Positions 16,255-23,323 of a stretch of DNA of 63,038 nt are shown here, piece after piece. Both the position numbers and the translations under genes were made by a program. Source of the stretch: Actinomycetes bacterium (GTDB taxonomy: Bacteria; Actinomycetota; Coriobacteriia; Coriobacteriales; Eggerthellaceae); assembly GCA_023429565.1 (NCBI GenBank), contig JAEZDJ010000004.1, positions 1 to 63,038 on the forward strand, given 5' to 3'. How positions within the stretch are numbered: position 1 is the stretch's first letter; each line of letters opens with the position of its first letter. Below the pieces are notes generated by a model. That model saw nothing but the letters and a program-made list of their open reading frames with translations, was not told where the DNA came from and did not search any database.

Positions 16255-17831
16255 GCAGTTTCGCCAGTGCCGGATGACTGCCCTCCGGCACTGGCGGATC
16301 CTCCCGTGCCGTCGCTGTACCCGCCTGAACTCGAGGAACTTCCCGAATCGGCATATCCACCGGAATCAACAGAGCCGCCCGATGCAGTGCCCGCATCATA
16401 TGAGCTGCTTGTCCCAGAAGAAGACCCAGTCCCATAGGACTGAGAGCCATAAGACGAGTCATAGCCGCCGCCCGAGCTGCCGCCGCTGTCATAATAGCCG
16501 GAACTCGAACCGCTGGACGAACCGCTGGACGAGCTGCTCGAACTGGAATTGCTTGAATAGGCATCCGCGGAAGCGACGATGCCGCTTGGGTCTTCGCCCG
16601 CCTCGACCAGTTTCATCATCTTCTTGAGAGAAGTCTCATCCGTGAACACATAGGAAATGCCGTCCACGTAGCCCGTCGTCGAGGGAACCATGCCCGCATA
16701 GACCGTCAGGTCCCCGCCTTCCTGGAACTGCTGCGCCAGGCTGATGATGTCGGTAACCGAAAGGTCGGTGGTCACGCACTTCGCGGCGCTCTGTATGACG
16801 CCTGGCAGCTCCGTGACCGGCAAGGCCAACACCTTGTTGACCAACGCCGTTATGAGCTTGCGCTGATTCGCAGTACGGGTGAAATCGCCATCAACATAGG
16901 CTCGGCTACGAGCAAACACGAGCGCTTGCTCGCCATTGAGATGCTGCTCCCCTGCCTCTATGATGATGCGCTGGGCATTGGGATTGTCCGTGGAACCGTC
17001 AGCATCCGTGTCGTCAATGCGCTCGTCAACGGTGACGTCCACCCCTCCCACGGCGTCCACCAAACCTATAAGCTCATCGAAGTTGACTTCGGCATAGTGC
17101 GAGATTTCAACCCCCAGCAGCTGATTTGCTTCCCGGACGGTGGATGCCACCCCACCGTAGTTGTAGGCGGCATTGAATTTGTTCTCCCCATAGCCATCAA
17201 TGGTTATCTTCGTGTCGCGGGGAATGGAGACCATGGTGACAAGGTTCTGGGTTGGATCAACGCGCACGACGATGTTCGTGTCTGAACGTGCGCCCGCCGA
17301 CGGGTCGTCGTCACGGCGATCAGAACCGATGAGCATCAGGTAAAAGGGTTCGTTAAAGCTGGTTTTAGGAGCAAGCACGTCTTGGATGGCGTCAAGTTCC
17401 TCCTGGCTCTTGTCCCCCGTGGTGATCTCCTTGTTGATGGAGTTGATATACAAAGCCGATGCTGTGCCGACGCCAACCACGGCGACGATGAAGGCGGCAA
17501 GAACGCCGAGGGCAACCTTTTTGCCGCGGCCCATCCTCTTCGAGGACGAACGGGAGTACGAGGGGTTGTTCCGGGAGTACTGGTTTGTCGTCGTCTGTCG
17601 CGAGAATGCGCCATTTGCCGCACGTCCCTGGCTTCCGGGAGTGTATGCAGCCTTGTATCCCGATGACTGACTTCTGCCGTGGTGACCTCCCGAAGAGAAC
17701 TGCCCCGCCTCATGCCGGGAGGCAATACGGCCGGACTGAGCGGCTTTTGCCGTGCGCACCGCGCGCGCCGACTGCGGCGTGCGGGACGAGCGAGCGGCAG
17801 ACCGGCTCGACCGAGAGTTTCTTGATGCCAT
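16239..17831 (-). CDS. LytR-CpsA-Psr (LCP) family cell-wall glycopolymer ligase
   Basis: LCP enzymes attach teichoic-acid-like or other glycopolymers from undecaprenyl-PP carriers to peptidoglycan. This 530-residue membrane protein has a long basic, Ser/Arg-rich cytoplasmic N-terminus (about 1-105), one transmembrane helix (about 106-128) and an extracellular LCP domain (about 158-385). Conserved elements include LMLIGSDRRDDD, ARSDTNIVV, VSIPRDTKI, GVDVTVDERI and FARSRAYVDGDFTRTANQR. The C-terminal 85 residues are Ser/Gly/Tyr low complexity, probably a wall-spanning spacer. The ATG has GAGGAG upstream. The 3' end overlaps galE by 16 bases. Confidence 0.94.
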   Translation of the reverse strand: MASRNSRSSRSAARSSRTPQSARAVRTAKAAQSGRIASRHEAGQFSSGGHHGRSQSSGYKAAYTPGSQGRAANGAFSRQTTTNQYSRNNPSYSRSSSKRMGRGKKVALGVLAAFIVAVVGVGTASALYINSINKEITTGDKSQEELDAIQDVLAPKTSFNEPFYLMLIGSDRRDDDPSAGARSDTNIVVRVDPTQNLVTMVSIPRDTKITIDGYGENKFNAAYNYGGVASTVREANQLLGVEISHYAEVNFDELIGLVDAVGGVDVTVDERIDDTDADGSTDNPNAQRIIIEAGEQHLNGEQALVFARSRAYVDGDFTRTANQRKLITALVNKVLALPVTELPGVIQSAAKCVTTDLSVTDIISLAQQFQEGGDLTVYAGMVPSTTGYVDGISYVFTDETSLKKMMKLVEAGEDPSGIVASADAYSSNSSSSSSSSGSSSGSSSGYYDSGGSSGGGYDSSYGSQSYGTGSSSGTSSSYDAGTASGGSVDSGGYADSGSSSSSGGYSDGTGGSASAGGQSSGTGETAYGAA

Positions 17832-18274
17832 ACAGTCTCCTCACAGGTCTGGCATGCATCCGCCCCGTCGGACGTGTCTGATGCGATGGGCCAAACCGCC
17901 TTTCGGCGACCAAGCACTATCTCGCAATCAGATCCTGCGCTTTCGCAGTGCCATGCTGCGTGCTTCCGTCATTCGACCAACATTGCAGCCAAGCCGCTTT
18001 GCAAAGCCTCATGCATAAAGGCACACCAATATCTATGGCATTGTATCATCTGAAGAACAAACGCCACACAATAGCCAAAGGCATTGGATAATACCCACAT
18101 ATGCACCGTTCAGCTGAATCATTTTCCTCGCTCACTTGCAGCGACGCAGCAATTCCGACCAATCCCTTTTCCCGCGTTGATTGGGGGATTTTCCTGGGGT
18201 CTTTTGTCGGAAATATAGAGAAACGTATTCCGACGATTACCTGCTCATTGTCAAATGAGGGTAGCCTATACGTC
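17832..18274. other. Divergent intergenic region between the LCP gene and the Xre regulator
   Basis: A 443-base stretch without a supported gene, expected to hold promoters for both neighbours. An inverted repeat GTCGGAA (18206-18212) with TTCCGAC (18228-18234), separated by 15 bases, lies 40 bases upstream of the Xre start and is a candidate operator. An AT-rich stretch at about 18010-18110 fits promoter DNA. No -10/-35 pair is convincing enough to call. Confidence 0.4.
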
Positions 18275-18541
18275 ATGAATGATTTGATGAAAAAGTACTC
18301 TGAGGGGCATGAGCCCCTTGACACAAGGTTGTCCTACGCAGTCGGTGCGAACGTCAAGCGCCTGCGCACTCAGGCGCGCATCAAGAAGAAAACGTTTGCG
18401 CTGATGGTTGGCATTGGACGCCCTTTTCTTGACCGTATCGAGAGCGGCACTGCGGACCCACGGCTATCCGTCATCGTTCGTATGGCCGATGCTCTGGAAA
18501 CCACTCCCGAACAGCTGATGGCCAGCCCAGGTGACGAATAG
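18275..18541 (+). CDS. Small Xre-family helix-turn-helix regulator
   Basis: An 88-residue DNA-binding protein that is little more than one HTH_3 (Cro/C1-type) domain: GANVKRLRTQARIKKKTFAL, then MVGIGRPFLDRIESGTADP and LSVIVRMADALETTPEQLM. Helix 2 and 3 of the motif are clear. No sensor domain is present. The ATG at 18275 is preferred, although its GAGGGT site is rather far; ATG 15 bases later is an alternative. The inverted repeat at 18206-18234 could be its operator. It converges with the VanZ gene. Confidence 0.82.
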   Translation: MNDLMKKYSEGHEPLDTRLSYAVGANVKRLRTQARIKKKTFALMVGIGRPFLDRIESGTADPRLSVIVRMADALETTPEQLMASPGDE

Positions 18542-18668
18542 CCTCGCAATCCTCGACGCGAAACGCCTGACCGGTTTTTCTGAAACTCTCAAGCTTCCAG
18601 CAGTCGCCTCGCTCGCGCCAGCGGTCTCCTTCATCGCCGTTTGAGCAATCCCGCTTTGACCGCTGCGT

Positions 18669-19157
18669 TCACTTCGCCTTCTTGATGAGCCAATAGGCAA
18701 TGCCCACGCCGAGTGCGCCGCCCAAAACGTCCACGACCCAATCGAGGGGATCACACATCCGTCCGGGCACAAACAACTGATGGAATTCGTCCGTTGCACC
18801 ATACAGGCCCGTGCAGACGATCGCTATGAGACAAGCTTGTCGCAGGGGAACGTGACAGCGCAGCGCGTTGGTCCACAGGAATCCAAAAACGGCATATTCC
18901 AAGAAGTGTGCCAAGGGAGAAAGCGCGTCCACGCCAGGGCCGAACAACTGAGCCTGGACATCTTTCATGACCCGATAGACCTCCGACGCCACACCGAGAC
19001 CCTCGTTAAGACCGGTTCCCGTGTTCGACGACATGAAGAAGATAAAACCCGCCCAAATAATCACGAGCGCCCAACTCATCGCCGTGAACGCGACTGACTT
19101 CTCAGCCGCAGATCTCGATGGATCTGCATCATTTGGTAGAGCATCCCTTTTTTCCAT
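18669..19157 (-). CDS. VanZ-family membrane protein
   Basis: A 162-residue integral membrane protein with about four helices. The VanZ-like signature is visible as LAHFLEYAVFGFLWTNAL and GATDEFHQLFVPGRMCDPLD followed by WVVDVLGGALGVG. VanZ-like proteins are linked to low-level teicoplanin resistance in some Gram-positives, but most chromosomal members have no known activity. The start is set at ATG 19157, preceded by a weak GTAGGGGC; the longer frame to 19337 adds an implausible Arg-rich N-terminus. It may be the last gene after the zinc-ribbon protein on the same strand (97-base gap). Confidence 0.85.
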   Translation of the reverse strand: MEKRDALPNDADPSRSAAEKSVAFTAMSWALVIIWAGFIFFMSSNTGTGLNEGLGVASEVYRVMKDVQAQLFGPGVDALSPLAHFLEYAVFGFLWTNALRCHVPLRQACLIAIVCTGLYGATDEFHQLFVPGRMCDPLDWVVDVLGGALGVGIAYWLIKKAK

Positions 19158-19254
19158 GCCCCTACGGTACCATATCCCTGCGCAACCGGGAAAGCCCCTT
19201 GTCGGCTTAGAAAAATGAGAAGGATCGCGCAATCGCCGAGCAAAAGCACGCAGC

Positions 19255-19434
19255 CTATTGCTTCTTTGCTCCCGGAGGCGCAAAGGCAACCGTACCGCAT
19301 GATGAGCAGATGCCCGTCTCCAAATCGACCTTGCCACCGCATTTCAGGCAAGGAAGCTCGGGCGTCGGAGTGTACAGAGGACTGCCTTTCTTGAATTTGT
19401 CGCAGCCGCCGCACCGCGTGCAGGGATAGCACAT
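19255..19434 (-). CDS. 59-residue double zinc-ribbon protein
   Basis: A very small gene that starts MCYPCTRCGGCDKFKKG and ends in PPGAKKQ. Cysteines are grouped as CxxCxxC near the start, then CLKCGG and CSSCG, the latter two forming a classical zinc ribbon (about residues 29-46). The ATG has a strong GGGAGG site seven bases upstream and lies 12 bases after the FKBP gene stop, so it belongs to the molybdoenzyme operon. It parallels the zinc-ribbon protein at 25763-26047, which also begins Met-Cys and sits at the other end of the same operon. Role unknown; a cluster- or cofactor-handling or assembly role is a guess. Confidence 0.82.
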   Translation of the reverse strand: MCYPCTRCGGCDKFKKGSPLYTPTPELPCLKCGGKVDLETGICSSCGTVAFAPPGAKKQ

Positions 19435-19446
19435 GGGAAGGCCTCC

Positions 19447-19881
19447 CTAGACAAGCATCACGAGTTCGAGCCTATATTCGAGATTTTTCCCCGCAAAGGG
19501 ATGGTTGAGATCGATCTTGACGGCATCCTTCGTCTCCTCCACCACGCGCCCAGGTCGCTTGACATGGTCCTCCGGATTGTTCCAGACAACCACCGACCCC
19601 CTCTTGAGATCGTACCCCTGTTTGAGGATGCTGCGTGGATACCATTGAACGACGTTGGTGTTGTAGGAACCGTAACCTTTCTCGCTGGGAACCTCGACGG
19701 AACGAATCTCCCCCACCTCCATGTCGCACAGCGCCTCTTCAACCCCTGGTGGCACGCGGCAGTTTCCTATGACAACGGGCAGAGGATCGCCACTTGAGCG
19801 GTCATCGACCAAATCAACTCCCTGAGCACCTCCTCGGTATCGGATGTAGGCCGTCCTGCCGATCCTGTCTTTGCTTTCCAT
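19447..19881 (-). CDS. SlyD-like FKBP-type peptidyl-prolyl isomerase
   Basis: A 144-residue FKBP/SlyD-type protein, a foldase with an inserted chaperone flap. The FKBP elements are YIRYRGGAQG near the start, PPGVEEALCDMEVGEIRSVEV and, at the end, KIDLNHPFAGKNLEYRLELVML, where NHPLAGK is the SlyD signature. The insert-in-flap domain lies between (YGSYNTNVVQWYPRSI). The His/Cys-rich nickel tail of enterobacterial SlyD is absent. It lies 71 bases after the first Fe-S subunit and 12 bases before the zinc-ribbon gene on the same strand, so it may help fold or mature the molybdoenzymes. A paralogue is at 31498-31944. Confidence 0.9.
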   Translation of the reverse strand: MESKDRIGRTAYIRYRGGAQGVDLVDDRSSGDPLPVVIGNCRVPPGVEEALCDMEVGEIRSVEVPSEKGYGSYNTNVVQWYPRSILKQGYDLKRGSVVVWNNPEDHVKRPGRVVEETKDAVKIDLNHPFAGKNLEYRLELVMLV

Positions 19882-19916
19882 ACACGTTCTCCTTCACGCT
19901 CACATGCCGCCCCTCA

Positions 19917-19949
19917 TGATCGGCCAGGGACAAAGCCCCTGGCCGATCA
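19917..19949 (-). terminator. Hairpin between the Fe-S subunit gene and the FKBP gene
   Basis: A perfect 13-bp stem (TGATCGGCCAGGG) with a 7-base loop starts three bases after the Fe-S subunit stop. No T run follows, so it may be a partial terminator or mRNA stabiliser that sets lower expression for the downstream FKBP and zinc-ribbon genes. Confidence 0.55.
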
Positions 19950-19952
19950 TCT

Positions 19953-20465
19953 TCAGTTCAGTTTTCCGATTTCCTCAAGCTCGTCGCCCTCGTCTATCTC
20001 TCCCACCTTGGCATCATGCCGGTGGGCGCCAAAGGTCGCCTTGCCCGTCGCCTCAACCTCGATATGCGCCGCTTCATGCTCGCCCTTGTGCGGATCGTGC
20101 AGAAACGCGCCTCGCGCCTCACGTGGTTTGTACGTGGGCACCATCAGGAACTGCTTTCCCTTGTCATCAAGCTTCTTCGACAGATCCTCCACCGTACCAT
20201 ACGAGATGATGTTGGATAGGCAATGATGCACGCAGATTGGCTCCTTGCCTCTGGCAGCTCGATCGGCGCATAGATCGCACAAATCGGTGAGGACCGGATA
20301 CCAGTTCCAATTCCAATTGTCTTCGTCTATCTTCCATGGGCCGTCACCAAGGACCTTGATCCCCCCTTGACCGACGGGATAACCATGCTCTTCCTTGCAG
20401 GACACTTCGCACGATCCACAATGGGTGCAGAATTCGTAATCTACCAGAAGTCCGTATGTCGCCAT
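19953..20465 (-). CDS. Molybdoenzyme Fe-S electron-transfer subunit (two [4Fe-4S] clusters), first pair
   Basis: A 170-residue ferredoxin-like partner of the adjacent molybdoenzyme. Eight cysteines are present. CTHCGSCEVSC (residues 13-23) forms one cluster motif, and CDLC plus CVHHC (about 62-82) supply the other four ligands. DMSO-reductase-type beta subunits normally hold four clusters, so this is a reduced version. The C-terminal 60 residues form a His- and acid-rich extension not present in its paralogue at 22967. The ATG is two bases after the catalytic subunit stop, so translation is coupled. No signal peptide or membrane segment is seen. Confidence 0.92.
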   Translation of the reverse strand: MATYGLLVDYEFCTHCGSCEVSCKEEHGYPVGQGGIKVLGDGPWKIDEDNWNWNWYPVLTDLCDLCADRAARGKEPICVHHCLSNIISYGTVEDLSKKLDDKGKQFLMVPTYKPREARGAFLHDPHKGEHEAAHIEVEATGKATFGAHRHDAKVGEIDEGDELEEIGKLN

Positions 20466-20467
20466 CG

Positions 20468-22867
20468 TCACACCAGCTTTCCAAATTTTTCCCAGACCTT
20501 CGCCATGTCGGTGTCATAGCTTTCCGCGGCAGGCTCGATGTTGCAGATCAAGCACTTGTTCGGAGCACCGAAGCCCAGCTTGCCAAAATGGAAGTTAGGA
20601 AGGAGGTTGTTGATGTTGGAACGCCAATTCCCATAGAGATTTGGCTCATTGCCGTCTTCCTCAGGGAACCACCATGCATGTTCAGCATGGACCGTCTTCT
20701 CGTCAACGATCGGCGAAACGCATGCTTTTTCGAAGCACTCCCCAAACTGATTCCATATCCTGACCCATTGCCCGTCCGCAATTCCCAGCCGTGCGGCAAC
20801 GACCGGATTGACCTCAACGAGGGGGTCTGGATGCAGCTCTCGCAGATAGGCAATCTGACGATGTTCGGAATGGAAGAAAGCCGAAGTGCGAGCTCCGGTG
20901 GTCAGAATAAACGGATAGTCTTCCATTAACTCCGGAGAGTTGACCGGCCCGAATTCTGGCTCGATGTAATAAGGAAGCGGATCGTCGCCAAATTGCTGAA
21001 AGGCCGTGGACCACAGCTCGACGCGCCCGGTTGGCGTCGCAAAACCAGGCTGGCCGTCGGGACGCAGCAGCCCTTTTTCATATTTGTAATAGTCGATGGG
21101 CACTTGAGCGACAACGCATTGGGACACCTTGTCAAAATACTCGCCGTGCTCCTGGACTCCCAGGCGAAAATGCTCGACGAGCTCATGGGAATTGGCCCAC
21201 TGCTCAAACAGCTCAGGGCGCAGGCGTTTTCCCATCTCGTAGGCCAACTCCATATCAGAGTAGTAGCATTCCCCCACTTCGATAGCCTTATGTATGAATC
21301 CTGCCGTCACCGTGCAAGGGGCGTAGTGCGTGAAAACGGTGCCGTCGCGCTCCGCGACAGAGGCTATGGGGAGGAACAGGTCACAGCTTGACTCAATGGA
21401 AGCGTTCATGAACGTGTCCGCCGCGACGCAGAATTCGAGCGATTTCACAATGGCGTCGTGCCATCGCTTGGGCTCCATCGACGTGCAGGTCATGAGATTG
21501 TTCCCCATGTAAAAGCCCATCTTCATCGGATAGGGCTCTCCGGTCTCGAGCGTCTTCAGCATAAGGTCGGCCTGAGAATTGAGAATCATGTTGCAGTACG
21601 CTGGGTACTCTTCCAGACCGATCATCTTCTGCATCAGCTCGTCGCCCACTCCTTGGGCAAACCCGAATCCCAGCTCGTTGTGTCCCGCGCCGGCCCCCGG
21701 AAGCAGCTGTCCGCCCGGACGATCGAGGTTGCCCGTGATGGCTTGCAGGGCGATGATGCATTGGCCGTTCTGCATGCCGTCGGTTTTCTGGTCGACGGCA
21801 AGACCCCACATGATGGCAGCCGGCTTGGCGTTGGCATACATGCGGGCAGCTGCATAGATCTTTTCGACGGGAACCTGACAGATGTCGGCGGCTTTCTCGG
21901 GGGGCATCTCCTGCACACGCTCCGCCAGCTGCTCAAAGCCATAGCACCAATACTCGACGAAATCATGGTCGTAGAGATCCTCGTTGATGATGATGTTCAA
22001 CCATGCCATGCCCATGGCCGTGTCAGTGCCGGCACGCAGCTGCAGATGGATGTCCGATCGGGTGGAAAGCCAGTTGACCCGTGGATCCATGTTGATGATG
22101 CGGGTCCCGCGACGCATGGCGTCGATGACGGCATGGCCAAAGAGACCGTCAGGGTTGGAATCGAGCGGCTGCTTGCCCCAGAGCACGATCACCTCGGTCA
22201 GGTCATACCGCGGATCGTCCCAACGGCCGGGCAGGGCACCTGCATAGTCCCATTCCGGGTAGGTGCAGCCGGTGATGTACGCAACGGCAGCAAGACGCGG
22301 CGTGTAGCACGCATATCCCGATTGGGTATAGCAATAGTTGGGGGTGCCGAACACCATGGAGGGGTACAGGCTCATAGTCCCACCCTCGCGTCCGGTACCG
22401 GCAAACGTCACGATGCTTTCGCGTCCGTATGCGGATACAATTCGTTCATACTCGCTTTTCAACAAGTCAAATGCTTCATCCCACGATATTTCAACCCACT
22501 TGTCCGCCCTGCCCCGATCACGCGGATCGCGCCTCATCGGATGAATGATGCGGGCCGGATTGTAAACGTAGTCCTTGAGCGCTATGCACCGCGGGCACAG
22601 GCGGCCTTGGGTGACGGGATGGTTCTCGTCCCCTTCGACCTTGTCCAACCGACCCGCTTCGTCCACATACAACTTGATGCCGCACCCCACTGGGTGGCAT
22701 CCTGGAGGCGACCAGGGACATGAGCGGGTAACCGTCATGCCTCCATCTTCGTAACGCCAGGGCTTGCCGATATCATTCACATCGGCAAGCGTGTCCAGCG
22801 GAACGACTGCTGCCGTCTTGTAAAGCTCATCTTCTTCTACCATGTCCCGCACTCCTTCTTCGTCCAT
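20468..22867 (-). CDS. Molybdopterin oxidoreductase catalytic subunit, first copy (catechol-dehydroxylase-like)
   Basis: A 799-residue bis-MGD enzyme of the DMSO reductase family. An N-terminal Fe-S site has Cys 50, 57, 62 and 91 (SCPWSPPGCHPVGCG and GRLCPRC). KWVEISWDEAFDLL and TGREGG follow. Cys187 in SGYACYTPR is the likely Mo ligand. Pterin-binding segments include NMDPRVNWLSTRSDIHLQLR and, at the end, LPNFHFGKLGFGAPNK. There is no Tat signal, so the enzyme is cytoplasmic. The ATG has GAGGGGAG upstream. It is a paralogue of 23324-25654 and sits in the same operon. Catechol dehydroxylases, transhydroxylases and acetylene hydratase share this architecture; substrate not determinable here. 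Confidence 0.9.
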   Translation of the reverse strand: MDEEGVRDMVEEDELYKTAAVVPLDTLADVNDIGKPWRYEDGGMTVTRSCPWSPPGCHPVGCGIKLYVDEAGRLDKVEGDENHPVTQGRLCPRCIALKDYVYNPARIIHPMRRDPRDRGRADKWVEISWDEAFDLLKSEYERIVSAYGRESIVTFAGTGREGGTMSLYPSMVFGTPNYCYTQSGYACYTPRLAAVAYITGCTYPEWDYAGALPGRWDDPRYDLTEVIVLWGKQPLDSNPDGLFGHAVIDAMRRGTRIINMDPRVNWLSTRSDIHLQLRAGTDTAMGMAWLNIIINEDLYDHDFVEYWCYGFEQLAERVQEMPPEKAADICQVPVEKIYAAARMYANAKPAAIMWGLAVDQKTDGMQNGQCIIALQAITGNLDRPGGQLLPGAGAGHNELGFGFAQGVGDELMQKMIGLEEYPAYCNMILNSQADLMLKTLETGEPYPMKMGFYMGNNLMTCTSMEPKRWHDAIVKSLEFCVAADTFMNASIESSCDLFLPIASVAERDGTVFTHYAPCTVTAGFIHKAIEVGECYYSDMELAYEMGKRLRPELFEQWANSHELVEHFRLGVQEHGEYFDKVSQCVVAQVPIDYYKYEKGLLRPDGQPGFATPTGRVELWSTAFQQFGDDPLPYYIEPEFGPVNSPELMEDYPFILTTGARTSAFFHSEHRQIAYLRELHPDPLVEVNPVVAARLGIADGQWVRIWNQFGECFEKACVSPIVDEKTVHAEHAWWFPEEDGNEPNLYGNWRSNINNLLPNFHFGKLGFGAPNKCLICNIEPAAESYDTDMAKVWEKFGKLV

Positions 22868-22966
22868 GACGCATCTCCCCTCGCCATGTTTGCCTGTCCT
22901 TGCCTTCCGGCGACATTCCTGCCCTTTCCAGAAAAGAGGGGGTCGCCGAAACAGCCCGTTCCTTCT

Positions 22967-23323
22967 TTACCGCTGCTCATAGTGGTAGGGCTGGGGAACG
23001 AACAGGACTTGGTTCGGCTTGCCTTCCAACTCCCTTGAAAGCTCTTCCACCGTCCCGTACTGCATGCAGCCAGCCAGGCAGTGATGGACGCAGCTGGGCT
23101 GCTTCCCCTGCGCCGTGCGTTCGGCGCACAGATCGCAGAGACGTGAAGGCGTCGGTATCTTGTTCCAGTTGAACCGGCCGTCTTCGCATTCCCACGGGCC
23201 ATCATCCAAAATGCGGATGCCCCATTGGCCGACCGGGATCCGGTGCTCTTGCTTGCAGGCGACCTCACAGGACTGACAACCCGTGCAATACTCGTAGTCG
23301 ACCAGCAGTCCATATGCCGTCAT
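22967..23323 (-). CDS. Molybdoenzyme Fe-S electron-transfer subunit (two [4Fe-4S] clusters), second pair
   Basis: A 118-residue partner of the second molybdoenzyme, starting MTAYGLLVDYEYCTGC. Cluster ligands are CTGCQSCEVAC (residues 13-23) and CDLC with CVHHC (about 63-82). Two additional cysteines (WEC and AGC) do not form a third full motif. It is clearly homologous to the subunit at 19953-20465 but lacks the long acidic tail. Its ATG directly follows the TAA of the catalytic subunit (TAAATG), giving strict coupling. No membrane anchor subunit is encoded nearby, so electrons probably come from a soluble donor such as ferredoxin or flavodoxin. Confidence 0.92.
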   Translation of the reverse strand: MTAYGLLVDYEYCTGCQSCEVACKQEHRIPVGQWGIRILDDGPWECEDGRFNWNKIPTPSRLCDLCAERTAQGKQPSCVHHCLAGCMQYGTVEELSRELEGKPNQVLFVPQPYHYEQR

